A stretch of DNA of 64,000 bases from Thraustochytrium sp. TN22 (GCA_013306675.1 JABLUY010000035.1:1-64000); one strand, 5' to 3'; numbered from the stretch's first letter, positions 48,496-58,707 are shown. Notes: generated from the letters alone by a model not told the origin. Translations and numbers: made by a program.

Positions 48496-49044
48496 ATGAG
48501 CGCCGTGGACACGGCACAAGGCGCGAACGTTGGCCCGGCCAGGGACGGGCTCACGGCGGCGCTCGGCGCGGTGGCGGTCCGGGAGATGACTGTCGCGGCT
48601 GAGGACGTGGCTGCGCTGCGCGGTCTGCGTGCCAAGAATCACTACTGCTCGGTGCTGACCGTGTCGCGGCGTGGGGATCGTGAGGGCTTTCGGCAGCGCG
48701 TCGAGCTGGCCGCCGCGCAGCATGCCATTGACCGCGCCGAGGACTGGTTCCTGGTGGAACTTGACCACATGCTGCTCTTTGACGATGGCCGCCCGGCCGT
48801 CTTTGTGCTTGAGGGTGCGCAGGCGTCACCCATGTGGATGCACGTGGACGCCTACATTGAGGACGCGCAGCCGGTCTTTGAGAGCTTGCCAGAGAAGCCA
48901 CCAAGAGCCACCTCGGCCCCTGCTGAAGGTGCGCAGGAAAAGGACGCCCGCACCGCGCGTTTGCAAGAGGCTGTGCGCCAGCTCGCCGTGCAGCTCGAAA
49001 CGTTACACGAGCTCAACACGCGCAAGCGAGAGCTCTTCTCGTGA
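48496..49044 (+). CDS. Small unrecognised protein with C-terminal coiled coil
   Basis: 182 aa from the ATG at 48496. The frame is open upstream to 48154, but that part includes the 10-bp minisatellite and is probably leader. A compact domain at about 15-125 contains strands such as NHYCSVLTVSRRG, DWFLVELDHMLLFDDG and PAVFVLEGAQASPMWMHVDAYI. A short Pro/Ala linker leads to an amphipathic helix (TARLQEAVRQLAVQLETLHE) that should form a coiled coil. No family recognised. The regular alpha/beta pattern and ordinary codon use support a real gene. Confidence 0.6.
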   Translation: MSAVDTAQGANVGPARDGLTAALGAVAVREMTVAAEDVAALRGLRAKNHYCSVLTVSRRGDREGFRQRVELAAAQHAIDRAEDWFLVELDHMLLFDDGRPAVFVLEGAQASPMWMHVDAYIEDAQPVFESLPEKPPRATSAPAEGAQEKDARTARLQEAVRQLAVQLETLHELNTRKRELFS

Positions 49045-49208
49045 GAGCCTGAATTGGGACCTGAATGTAAGCTAATATATTGGAGCGTCGGCGGGCATGC
49101 ACGTGGTTGACAGTCACAACTTGGTAGTATGGTTGGCTGCACATTTACTTGACGTTTACATGCTTGCAGGCGCATGACACCTGAACAGTGCGAGGAGCTC
49201 CTTGCTCG

Positions 49209-49209
<1 letters not shown>

Positions 49210-49252
<43 letters not shown>

Positions 49253-49273
49253 CGGTGTCTGTTTTTCTCTCTG

Positions 49274-49304
<31 letters not shown>

Positions 49305-49310
49305 GTGTCC
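49210..49310. repeat. CT dinucleotide microsatellite
   Basis: Nearly pure (CT)n in two blocks, about 49210-49249 and 49265-49310, in the 3' flank of MZT1. The rest of 49045-49333 shows no gene. Confidence 0.95.
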
Positions 49311-49333
49311 AAGTACTCTCGTTCAACACGTCC

Positions 49334-49683
49334 TCAGCGGGCCTGGGCCTGAGCAGCGTCGGCGTCGCGTTGCATACTGGCGGCCTCACGTCGCAGCTCC
49401 TTGACCACCATAGCGAGCGCCTCCGGATTGACGCCGTTCTCGCAGAGACCGACGAGGATGGCGAGCGTCTCGCGGTCCAGGCCCGTGTTGAGCAGGTTGG
49501 ACAGCTCCAGCAGGACTGCGAGGCGGCGGTTAGCATCGTGGGGGTCATCAACATGGCGGCAGCGCAGCGGGCCGGCGCGGCGCAAGGCCAAGCGCGCGGA
49601 GGCGCAGGCGCCCGCCCGCGCGCGCGCGCGGCGTACTTACCATCCAGCGTCTGCTGCGCGCCGCGCAGCTTGTCGGCGTCCAT
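49334..49683 (-). CDS. MZT1: MOZART1, mitotic-spindle organising protein 1, two exons
   Basis: Exon 1 is 49683..49641 and exon 2 is 49515..49334, joined across a 125-nt intron with GTAAGT donor, CTAAC branch site and CTCGCAG acceptor (phase 1). The product is 74 aa, the usual MZT1 size. The splice yields [19 protein letters not shown], which aligns directly with human TMDVLLEISRILNTGLD; then [18 protein letters not shown] matches LCEQGINPEALSSVIKEL. MZT1 binds GCP N-termini and is needed to recruit and activate the gamma-tubulin complex at microtubule-organising centres. It shares a 171-bp divergent promoter with the glutathione peroxidase gene. The unspliced reading alone would miss the true N-terminus. 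Confidence 0.92.
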
Positions 49684-49854
49684 GGTGGCGTGGCGGGCGG
49701 GCGATGGTTTGGGGGGGAATGGTGAACTGCTGCTGGCCAGCAGCCGCCGCAGCCAGGACGCCAAAGCGCCATCTATCCGTCAGACTCCGCTCGCAGCAGC
49801 GCGAGCCCGAGCCTTTGCGGCGCGCGGCCCCGCGGAGCGAGAGCAGCGGCCGCC
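49684..49854. promoter_or_regulatory. Short bidirectional promoter, MZT1 / glutathione peroxidase
   Basis: 171 bp separate the two divergent start codons, so core elements and both 5' UTRs must fit here. No TATA-like box was evident. Confidence 0.5.
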
Positions 49855-50439
49855 ATGACACGCCTCGTCCGCGTTCCCGCGCTGGCGCTGGCGCTCCTGC
49901 TGGCGCTGGTGGCGGCGGCCGAGGGCGCGGCGAGCAAGCTGGCCGAGGTGCAGGGCGTGCGGTACCTGGACGACGGGCAGGAGGTGGACTTCGCGGCGCT
50001 GGAGGGCCGGCCAGTGCTGGTGGCGAACGTGGCGTCGCGCTGCGGGTACACGGCGCAAGGCTACCGTGAGCTGCGGCAGGTGGCGGCGCGGTACGGCGAG
50101 GACCTGGTGGTGCTTGGCGCCCCTTGCGCGCAGTTTGGCAACCAGGAGTTCGCGGAGGGCAGCCGCATCCTAGACTTTGCGGCGTCACAAGAGGCGAACT
50201 TCCGCTTGCTCGAGCGCATGGACGTGAATGGGGCGCAGCAGAGCGAGCTCTTCACGTTGCTGAAGGGGGACGGGGGCGACGTGCGCTGGAATTTCGAGTA
50301 CTTTCTAGTGGATGCCGCCGGGACGCCCGTACGACGCTGGCGCACTGGGACGTCGCTGCTCTCTGCAGAGGTGTTGGCGGCGCTGGACGAGGTCGTCGCG
50401 GCCGCCAAGGACGCGCCGGGGCCGCGCGAGGAGCTGTAG
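49855..50439 (+). CDS. Glutathione peroxidase-like thiol peroxidase with signal peptide
   Basis: 194 aa. An N-terminal hydrophobic stretch (VPALALALLLALVAAAEG) is a typical signal peptide, so it probably acts in the secretory pathway or outside the cell. The GPx fold follows: VLVANVASRCGYTAQGY with catalytic Cys63 (cysteine, not selenocysteine), APCAQFGNQEF with Gln97, and DVRWNFEYFLVD supplying the Trp/Asn of the catalytic tetrad. It reduces hydroperoxides with thioredoxin or glutathione. A second Cys (Cys91) sits in the PC-x-QF motif; the usual thioredoxin-type resolving Cys is not obvious. CCGCCATGA start context. Divergent from MZT1. Confidence 0.9.
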   Translation: MTRLVRVPALALALLLALVAAAEGAASKLAEVQGVRYLDDGQEVDFAALEGRPVLVANVASRCGYTAQGYRELRQVAARYGEDLVVLGAPCAQFGNQEFAEGSRILDFAASQEANFRLLERMDVNGAQQSELFTLLKGDGGDVRWNFEYFLVDAAGTPVRRWRTGTSLLSAEVLAALDEVVAAAKDAPGPREEL

Positions 50440-52195
50440 GAATTTCAGTGTCAAGCCGCATCATGACCTGCCTGCGCCAAGCTCGCCGCGAACAAGTCAC
50501 AAAGATCGTTTGCTTGCTGACTGGCTGGCTTGCTTGCTTGCTTTCATGAGCGCGCGCCAAATCGTCGCATTTCTCAAGCTCGTAGGGTGTGGCTCGGCCG
50601 TAGCATGCTGCTCTTGCCTCGTAACAAGGGTGACGAACAGAAAATGTCCGTGCGGCGCGGCCCGAGCGGCGAGCAGGTCAAGTTGCGCGCAGCTCGTGGC
50701 CAGATTAGCAAAGTTTTGCCAAGCTCAGAGATGGCGCGGCGCGGCACTGGGTGCGCAGCACCTCGTCGCGCCAGGCCATTGCTCCCTTTGCGCCGTGCAT
50801 TCATCCGTGTCCGTGGACCCGGGCCTCGCGTCACCTCGGGGTCAAACTCGGACGAGCTTTAATTAATGACGCCACTGGCAGCCGCCATGGCCGCAGGCCG
50901 ATTCAAGAACGATTAAGATTTTAATTAACACCGAGTTTGTTTGTCCCGAGATCGATTGCCGCCACTGCGGCCGCACACACTGGCCAGGCAAAACTCGCGC
51001 AAGGAGGTCGAGAGTTTATGATTCGCGGTCCGCCAGCGCCCGCTCGCCGATGGCGGTCCATTGGCGGCCTCGCACGTGAGAGCAAGGGCTGGGCTGGCAC
51101 GTGGAAAAGTCTTCCTCTTGCCAGCGCATCCCGGACCCGCGGGCCGCTAGCCCAGCATTGGGCAGCGGTGGGCAGTGGCTGTTTGTTTGCTGGCTCATCA
51201 GCAGTGCAGTCGGCACGTTTCGCCACTGGCACCCCACTTGCCAGCCAGATAACGCAGCACAACGCAGAAGGCGTGCAGGAAATTGCACCCTGCGTTGCGT
51301 TGCTGCGCGTTGTTCATCCTAGGACCTGGCCGTCTTCAGGCCACGGCGGCAGTCTGGCTAGCTAGCCAGCTAGCTAACTGTGAAGCAGCTGGCACTGCGA
51401 CACGGCCATCACGCCAGGCTTGCAGGCCGCTCCCACCGGCCGCAGCGCCGCTGCAGCGGCAGCGCGAGGGCAGCGCAGCGAGCAGCTGCCAGTGGCCAGC
51501 CGAATCCCTTGAGCAGCGCAGGAGCGGACCATCGCGCCGCCTATGCGTCCGAGCTTCTGCCATCCTCGCGAGCCTCAGCCCCGAACGTCCGCCACGCCGG
51601 CCGGCACCATGGCGTCTGTCGCCGCCTTGAGCGCGCGACGGCGCGGGCCGTCGCCATCGCGCGGCCCGCACGCCACCTCCGTTGCGGTCCCGTCGTCAGT
51701 ACGAGCCGCCTCTACTAGTAGGTCTATAGCCAGGCCGCGGCCTCGGCAGCCCCACGCCAGCCTTCAAGTCCGCCGAGTCGGAGTCGGCGTCGGAGTCGCC
51801 GCAGTTAGGCGCGCCGCCCGCAGCCCGCGCTTCTCAGCCGCACCCTGCAGTGCAGGGCACCGCAGGCCGCGAGAGCTGAGCCTTGTGATGATCGCCCCAC
51901 GCCTTGGCCGCCAGCCGCACGGGGGTGTAAGCGCGTACGGGCCGGAGGGGAAACCTGGCTGCGGCGCCTTACTTACGCTATGCCTCGGCGCGGCGGTGGC
52001 CGGCCGGCCGGTCGGTCCGCCGTCAGTTGCGGGTTCCGCATGCCATGCCGCCGTAGCCGCATACCTCGCACTTCCCGGTGCCCCCGCAGCTGGCGTCTCG
52101 CGGGGGAGGGCCGCTGGCGGCACGCGGCCAAGGGCGGCGGGCACCCGCTCGCCAGGGTCGGCCCGGCGGCCAAGCCAGGCCAAGCCAGGCCAGGC

Positions 52196-52245
52196 CAGGC
52201 GAGGCGAGGCCAGGCGAGGCGAGGCGAGGCGAGGCGAGGCGAGCG
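52196..52245. repeat. GGCGA/GGCCA pentamer repeat
   Basis: About ten tandem pentamers (GGCGA, some GGCCA). The same unit recurs at 45676-45732, 53890-53970 and, on the other strand, 60488-60507. Confidence 0.9.
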
Positions 52246-52833
52246 CGATGAAAGGGCGCGACAGGCGGGCGAGCGAGGGACGGTGCGCGACGGGCGCGCT
52301 GTGCAGCCACAGGTGCGCAGCCGTTTGCCGCCCCCGCCACCACGCGATGCGCGAGCGTGGGCAAATCAACGGGCTGGTGGACTGAGGTGGTGTAGGCTAG
52401 CTGCTAAGCTGCGGCCGCATCGACTCGCATCTGGAAGTAGCCCCGACTGAGATCATGATGCGCTTCTAAGCTTGCTGGCCTCGATGTGCGAAGCTAAGCA
52501 TCTACGAGCGAGAGGGCCATTGGCGCGAGTTTGGCTGCTTGTCTGACTGCATGCCCGGCCCCCTGGCTGGCTGGCTGCTGCCTGGGTGCTGCCTGGGTGC
52601 TGCCTGGGTGCTTGTCGTTACTTGCCTTCTTACTTGCCTTCTTACCCTGAAATGAAATGCGCTTCAAGCGCCGCCCGCGTTGCGCAAGTCGACATTTGCG
52701 CCTCGATCCGAAGCGCGACGCCGCGTGGCGTGCAAGCCTTAGCTTCCAAGCTGCTGCCAGCTTGGTCACCGTGGTTGTACGTAGGGGAAAGGGACGCGGC
52801 GGCTAAGTAAGCAAGCTCGAACAGACCAGCCAA

Positions 52834-52874
52834 GGCTCGGCTCGGCTCGGCTCGGCTCGGCTCGGCTCGGCTCG
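52834..52874. repeat. CGGCT pentamer repeat
   Basis: Eight tandem CGGCT units within the gene-poor stretch, followed by looser copies (GGTTCGGCTC) near 52900. Confidence 0.9.
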
Positions 52875-53653
52875 AGACTTGGCTAGGGAGTAGGGACGGC
52901 TCGGTTCGGCTCTTCCGTCCGCCACGGCGGGCAGCTCTCAGGCTCCAACTTGCTCGCGTGCAGTAGCAAGCAACCAACTGGAGCCCGCTGCGCAAGGCTC
53001 AAGCTGGCACTGGTAGAGCTGGCTGGGCTGGCCAGTGGCGGGCCCCAGCTGGTCCGCAACTCCTTTCAGTTGCCAGCTTACAAGCTGACAGTGAGCGCGC
53101 CGTGAGCTTTTCAAGCAGGCCGGGCCAGGCAGGCAGGCAGGCAGACCTCGGCAGACCCTCGGTTGCGCGCTGCCCGGCCGCGGTCCTCCTGAGCGCAGCG
53201 CGGCGCCCAGCGGCGGTGAGCCGAGTGCTGCGGCGTCGAGCATCGAAGCGGACCTCGGGGAGAGCGAGCGACTCGGAGCTGAGGGGCGCACCGAGAGGGC
53301 AGAGGCATCCACCATCCCTGGCTGCGTGCTCCATCCCGACCTCACTCCCGCATCCTCGGTGGCTGGCGTCGAGCTTGCGCGCGCGCACGCAGCGCAGCGC
53401 AGCGCTCGCGACGCGACGCGACGCGACGCAGCGGCGCGCAGACCGCCAGCCGAGCAGGGCGAGGTCCTGTCCTCCGCGCAGCGGCAGCTCCGCGCTCGCG
53501 CCGGCAGCCCAGGCCTAGCGCGGCGAGCGCCGCATTCTGTCCTGCCCGCCCGGCGCCCGGCCAGCGCTTCGCCTCGCTGCGGTGCGCCGCGCTGCGCCGC
53601 GCTGCACGTCGCGAGCGCTCGCAGCCCGCCTGCGTGCGCGGCGCGCGCGCGGG

Positions 53654-53677
53654 CACGTACGTACGTACGTACGTACG
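53654..53677. repeat. ACGT tetramer repeat (self-complementary)
   Basis: Six tandem CGTA/ACGT units, a perfect palindrome able to form a cruciform. Confidence 0.9.
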
Positions 53678-53889
53678 CCGCCGGCGCGGCGGCCTGCCGG
53701 CGTCGCGCGGCCGCCGCGCGAGGCCGGCCTCGCTAGAGCTGCGCGCGGCGAGACAACGCCTGGCGTCGACCGGTTCACGGGCGCGCCCGCGAAGGCGAGG
53801 CCCCGCGCGGCCGGACCAGGGCTGAGCGCGCGCGCACGGTGACCAGGCCCAAATCAGAGCGCGCCGGACCGGCGGCGGCTGCGCGCGCC

Positions 53890-53970
53890 AAGGCGAGGCG
53901 AGGCGAGGCGAGGCGCGGCGAGGCGAGGCGGGGCGAGGCGAGGCGAGGCGGGGCGAGGCGAGGCGGCCGG
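53890..53970. repeat. GGCGA pentamer repeat
   Basis: Roughly sixteen near-perfect tandem pentamers with a few GGCGC or GGCGG units, the longest of several GGCGA arrays in the window. Confidence 0.9.
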
Positions 53971-55790
53971 CCTCGGCGCGGCGGAGCTGGGCGGCCGAGC
54001 GTGAGAGCCTGGCTCTGTCCGTCAAGACTGTCCGTAGGTACTAGGTGGGAGCTGGGTGCGGCGAGCGCAGGGCCGCTCTCTCTCTCCGGCCAGGTGCGCT
54101 CGTGTCGACTCCCGTCAAGCGAGCGAGCAAGCAAAGCTTGGAGCTTGGCCAGCGTGGGCCAGGCACGGGGGCCAGGCGAAGCGAAGCTCGAAGCTCGAAC
54201 TTCTCTCGAAGCTCGCGCCGCCGTGCCGCGTCCTGCTGGGCCGGGACGCGAGCCCGACACTGGACGCCACGGACCAAGCCTGCCTGCGGCACGCGCCAGG
54301 TCTTCTTGGTCTTGCGTAGCGCGAGCGCAGCGACGGCGGCAGGAGGCGAAAGGCCGAAGGTGGAAAAGACGCGAGTAACTAGACCTGGCCTGTCGTGCAA
54401 CCCTCTCAGCTCGCGCCGGCAGGTAGGCAGGCACGTCGAGCCAGGGCCTGCGGCGGAGTCCGCGAATTGGCTCGCGGGCCTGGCTAGCTAGCTAGCTCGC
54501 TGGCTAGAGCTTTGCGGAGGTCTTTGCGCAGCGTGTCGCAGGCAAGCAAGCAAGCAGGCGTGGCGGCGTGGCGGCCGCGTACGAGCGCGCGACGCGCAAA
54601 AAGGAGGCCGACGCGAACAGGAGCGGCGAGAGCGTCCCTGGCCAGCGAGCGTGCGTGCAGGAGTGGGGGTGCAACGCGATACAGCTTCGGCAGTCCCACG
54701 TCGCGGTACCCCGCGGCAGCCCGCGATAGCGGAGGAGGAGGTGACACAAGCCGCCACTGCACTGCACGGGAGGAAGTTGGCTAGTTCGACGGCAGGTAGT
54801 AGGACTGCAGCTGCTGCAGCGGGGGGTATTCCGGGGCGGGCTGTTGCTCGAGCACCTCGCTCGCGGTCTCGAGCGATCCATCCGTCGCCGCCGGGAAGGC
54901 TGGCAGTGGACCTGCATTGCAGTCCGCTACACTGCAGTCCCGCAACTGACAGGAGGGCGTCGTCATCGCCCGCCACCTTCATTCGGCCCAACGAAGCTGG
55001 CAAGCTAGCTAGCTGGTTGGCAAAACCAAAAGTCGCGGCCGCCCGCCCGCCGCTGCCGCTTCGAGGCGCACGGCCCGGCCGCGCGCAGCTCGTTGCTGCG
55101 CCGGCCGGGGGACGCGACAGGTGCCAAGCGGGTCGGGCGGCCGACCGACGGCGCGTGGCGTGCCCGAGAATCTGCCGCCCGAGACCTCGCAACAAGGCAA
55201 AAAGGCAAGACAGAAGACGAGACGAGCACGGGCTTGCGGGAGACGGACGCCGTCGCGCTGTGGCCGGGGTCTGGCCGAGGCTGTGACGAAGGAATTTTGG
55301 GCCGAGGCTTCTCGCATCCATCAGCCAGAGGCTTGGCGGCGCGGCCACAAGCGTCGCAGCCAGCAGACTTTTCCAGCTTTGCTTCAGACGGACAAGCGCG
55401 ACAAGCTCGAGCGCCGAGGTTCTCGAGTTGCGCAAGGGCTCGCAGTACGAACTGCCCGTTGCGCGCGCCTCAAGGCTCACTCGACGAGTGCACTAGTGCA
55501 GATTGCAACCCGGGTCCGGAAGGAACCTGGAGAGGCGAGAAAGCAAGTAAGCAAGCAAGCGAGAGAGAGAGAGAGAGTGGCGAGCGTGCCAGCGAGCGAA
55601 CAAGATTGCCAAGGAGCAGCTCGGTGAAAGAGATCGGCAGAGTCCTATCACCCCAGCGGCTCCCGGCAGCGGCGAGTGCAACAGACCCGGCAGCGGGAAG
55701 CCGCAGCTGCGGCGCAGCAGCAGCAGCAGCAGCGCTCGACCTCGGTCACGCTCACGCTCACGCATACGCATACGCACTTAGCTCTCTGCG

Positions 55791-57623
55791 GTGCAGCCGC
55801 GCCGCGGTATGTTGCTGGACTACAAGCCAGGTGAACGCGGGCAGGAGTGGCGGCTTCGTGATCTACAGGACGGAGGCGGCCACGGCCATCATCAACAACA
55901 GCTTTTACTCATTGGCAGCAAGTCACACAACAAGCAGCACCAACTCCGAGGAGAAGAACGAGGGCAGCAAGACCAGCTTCTGCTTCGGCACCCAGAGACC
56001 GCCGAGCGTCGCTTGCGCTTCTTGCGGGCTGTGCAAGCCGCAATGGACACACCGAGCGCCGCTGCCGCCTCTGACGAGGACGCCGAGGCCGCGGACGCCG
56101 CTACGCTTACCTCGCGGCGCCGCGCCCGCCCCGCCGGCAGGGACGGTGAGCACACCACCATCGCTGGCAACAATACCGGCCGTCAGAGCAAGATGCGCAA
56201 GACTGAGGCAAGCCCGCACCTGCAGCAGCACCAGCAACAGCAGGAAACGGACGAGCAGGCCGTCGCACAAATGCAAACTTCGCAAACGCGGGCCTCTGTC
56301 CGCAGTCACTCGACGACTGCCGGCACGCGCGCTGAGGGCGCCGCCACAAAGGCGTCGGGCGCGACTTCCGAAAGCGCCTCACCACCGGGTGGCAAGACCT
56401 CGATACAAAAAATGGCGGAACCCGATGCGGCACCTGCACCCGCAGCTGCACCAGGTGTCGCCGAGGACCTGCACCACCGCACGCGGTCCGCCTCATCTGG
56501 ATCGGCGGACTCCGCTTCGCTCCCGGGTGGTGTGGACGCCGGTTCGCTCAAGCGCACCGTACTCGGCAAGCGCTGCCGCCACCAGGGTTGCCAAAAGTTC
56601 TACCGCAGCGGCTCGCGCTACTGCGTCGCGCACGGCGGCGGCCGCCGCTGCGCCGTTGACAACTGCGAAAAGTCCGCGCAAGGTGCCACGCTCTACTGCT
56701 CCGCGCACGGCGGCGGCAAGCGCTGCCAGTTCCCGGACTGCTCCAAAGGCGCGCGCGGCCGCAGCCTCTATTGCATCGCACACGGTGCACAGCTCTCGCG
56801 CTTGCGCGCAGGTGAACAGGGTCCCGCCCAGCAGCCATCGCAGCACTTGCACCAGCCTCACTTCCTCGGGCCTGCACCAGCACCTGCGCCGGCGCTCACG
56901 CCAACGCCCGTACCCGGATCAGTCGCCGGCGCCCCCGGCCCGCTCGTACAGGTCGCGTCTTCCTCCTCCTCGTCTTCGTCGTCTTCGACATCCGCCTCAT
57001 CCTCGTCATCCGCCGAGGCGCCGCTCGCGGCGGCCTGGCCCCATTTGCACACGCTGCTTACACGAAGGGTTCCGGACGCCGCGTCCGCATTGGCTCGCCA
57101 CCAGCAGCTCGCCGCCGCCGCCGCCGCCGCCGCGCCACACAATAGCGCGGCCCAGGCGGCCGCGGCCATGGCCGCTGCTGCTGCGGCGGCGGCAGCCATG
57201 GCCGTGGCAACAAAGGACCCGTCCGCCGCACCTGCCACGCCAACGATATCCTCCTTCCACATGCCCCAACCTGCACCTGGCAGTCATCTCGCGCTCGAGC
57301 CGGCGACCCTTGAGGGTCTCCGCTCCGCCACCATTTTGCACTCTCCTCCAAACCAGCACCACCAGCACCACCAGCGGCATGATTACCACCGCCAACAAGA
57401 GCAACAGCAGCAGCAGCAGCAACAGCAACATAACCAACAGTATCGCCAGCAGCATCGCGCGTCGTCCGTGGACCATAATCAGTCCATGCACGACCTCGTT
57501 CGCCAGCAGTTGCTAGAGAGCATGCTCTTCGTCCCAGATGACGACGCCCTCCAGGCCGCTGCCGCTGCGCAGGCCCGTGGCCAACCGAAGCGCCGTGACC
57601 CTGGTGACTCGAGGGGACCCTGA
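55791..57623 (+). CDS. PolyQ protein with three WRKY19-type zinc knuckles
   Basis: 610 aa in the open frame; the first 84 residues are Q-rich and may be leader, with Met85 (ATG at 56043) an alternative start. Three perfect C-x4-C-x10-C-x2-H units lie at about residues 262-327, separated by GGGRR/GGGKR, each with an aromatic before the last Cys (RYC, LYC, LYC). Such tandem knuckles occur in plant WRKY19-like and many oomycete proteins and are thought to bind nucleic acid or proteins. Around them are Ser-, Ala- and Gln-rich low-complexity regions (poly-Ala near 440-470, poly-Gln near 535-550). Probably a nuclear regulator. Preceded by 5 kb without genes. Confidence 0.75.
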   Translation: MQPRRGMLLDYKPGERGQEWRLRDLQDGGGHGHHQQQLLLIGSKSHNKQHQLRGEERGQQDQLLLRHPETAERRLRFLRAVQAAMDTPSAAAASDEDAEAADAATLTSRRRARPAGRDGEHTTIAGNNTGRQSKMRKTEASPHLQQHQQQQETDEQAVAQMQTSQTRASVRSHSTTAGTRAEGAATKASGATSESASPPGGKTSIQKMAEPDAAPAPAAAPGVAEDLHHRTRSASSGSADSASLPGGVDAGSLKRTVLGKRCRHQGCQKFYRSGSRYCVAHGGGRRCAVDNCEKSAQGATLYCSAHGGGKRCQFPDCSKGARGRSLYCIAHGAQLSRLRAGEQGPAQQPSQHLHQPHFLGPAPAPAPALTPTPVPGSVAGAPGPLVQVASSSSSSSSSSTSASSSSSAEAPLAAAWPHLHTLLTRRVPDAASALARHQQLAAAAAAAAPHNSAAQAAAAMAAAAAAAAAMAVATKDPSAAPATPTISSFHMPQPAPGSHLALEPATLEGLRSATILHSPPNQHHQHHQRHDYHRQQEQQQQQQQQQHNQQYRQQHRASSVDHNQSMHDLVRQQLLESMLFVPDDDALQAAAAAQARGQPKRRDPGDSRGP

Positions 57624-58091
57624 CCCGACCCTTTTCCGGCGGCCTGATGAGCCTGAAGCCAGCCGGTCTAGCAGCCAGCTATACCCGCTCGTAACTGTAG
57701 TACTTTAGACCATTCCGAGGTTTCGTTGCGACCTCGCATCGCAGTTTCTCTTCTCATCTCACGGTCTCGCCAGGGCTCTTGCAGGCGATCATTCTTCTCG
57801 TTCATTTGCATCCTGGTACCCGTACCACGGTAGAAACCTTCCCGAGGTCAGCGGAAGCCTCGCAGCTCTCCTCGCCGAGGCTCGCCGGGCCCTGGCAGCG
57901 CTCTGCGCAGCCCTGTGCAGCTCCTGGGCGAGGTTCAAGTTCTGCACCGCCGGAGAAACCGGTACCACGTCCGGTTTTGCCGGCCGCGCCGCGCCGCGGC
58001 AGAGCGGCGCCGCGCAGACCGCGCGGAGCAAGGGGTCAGGTTCGCGTGGCGCGGACGACGCGGGCGCGCGCGCGGCGCGCCGCCAGGCAGC
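57624..58091. other. Intergenic, no gene seen
   Basis: About 470 bp between two plus-strand genes: 3' flank of the zinc-knuckle gene and promoter of Kish. Readings over 58000-58090 are GC artefacts. Confidence 0.4.
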
Positions 58092-58547
58092 ATGGTACGT
58101 GGGCTCGCGCCTCCTTGGCGCTGCGCCGCTCCCTGCGCCGTCCACAGGCGCGGGGCTCGCCGGCACGGCCTCAACTTGCCAGGCGGGCAGGCCGCCAGGC
58201 AGGCCATGGGAGGCCAACGGCGCGTAGCGAAGCTTGGTCGCTCTCGCCTTGACTCACGCGCGGCGCGCGCGCTCGCACGCCAAGCTGGTGGGTCGACTGA
58301 CGTCTCTCTCCACGACGCTGCGCAGGCTGCCATCTTTAATTTCTCGAGCTGGCTCACGGTGCTGCTCCTCTTCGTGTGCGCGTGCGCCTTCTTGCACCGG
58401 CGGGTGGGGCCGTACAAGATGGGCGACCCGGCCACGCAGGGCGTCTTCGGGCTCTGGTGGAAGGCTGCAAGAATAGGCGAGCGCCTCAGCCCCTGGGTGG
58501 CCGTCGGCTGCATCTTTATGGCTTTGCACACATTGTTTTTGCAGTAG
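58092..58547 (+). CDS. TMEM167: Kish (TMEM167) secretory-pathway membrane protein, two exons
   Basis: Exon 1 is only the ATG at 58092..58094; a 231-nt intron (GTACGT donor, CTGAC branch site, GCGCAG acceptor) leads to exon 2 at 58326..58547. The product is 74 aa and starts MAAIFNFSSWLTVLLLFVCA, matching human Kish-A MSAIFNFQSLLTVILLLICT; FGLWWKAARIGERLSPWVAV matches GIFWKCARIGERKSPYVAVC. Two membrane helices; Kish is a Golgi protein needed for constitutive secretion. The exon boundary immediately after the initiator codon explains why no ATG-initiated reading gives the correct N-terminus. Alternative: the longer upstream open frame, which is Arg/Ala junk and unlikely. Confidence 0.92.
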   Translation: MVRGLAPPWRCAAPCAVHRRGARRHGLNLPGGQAARQAMGGQRRVAKLGRSRLDSRAARALARQAGGSTDVSLHDAAQAAIFNFSSWLTVLLLFVCACAFLHRRVGPYKMGDPATQGVFGLWWKAARIGERLSPWVAVGCIFMALHTLFLQ

Positions 58548-58707
58548 AGTTAAGCAGCAAGAGTCGTATCTCACGTCCTTGAGACGACTGTGCCGTTTCC
58601 TACGTGCCGCGATCCGCCTCGTCCTCGCCACGCTGGCTTGCCCTGTCGAAGCTGCACTTCGCCGTGTTCCAACGAAGAAGCTGCCTCGCTCGACTCTGCG
58701 AAATGTC

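Larger units (their letters stand above)
50440..55790. other. 5.3-kb gene-poor, simple-repeat-rich stretch
   Basis: No reading in either strand resembles a known family; the longer ones are Arg/Ala/Pro/Ser-rich, overlap on both strands and are cut by repeats. The DNA is dense in short tandem repeats (GGCGA, CGGCT, ACGT), CTAGCTAG palindromes (51356-51380, 54481-54500, 55005-55015) and CAAGCAAG words. It probably includes the long upstream control region of the zinc-knuckle gene. An unrecognised noncoding RNA cannot be excluded. Confidence 0.5.

Noticed and set aside
52196-53970. Regularly spaced short repeats as a possible CRISPR or satellite array
   Set aside because: They are simple pentamer and tetramer tandem runs without spacers, in clearly eukaryotic DNA.
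55093-57516. Plus-strand 807-codon open frame overlapping the zinc-knuckle gene
   Set aside because: Ser/Arg/Pro-rich alternative frame; the zinc knuckles and polyQ lie in the other frame.
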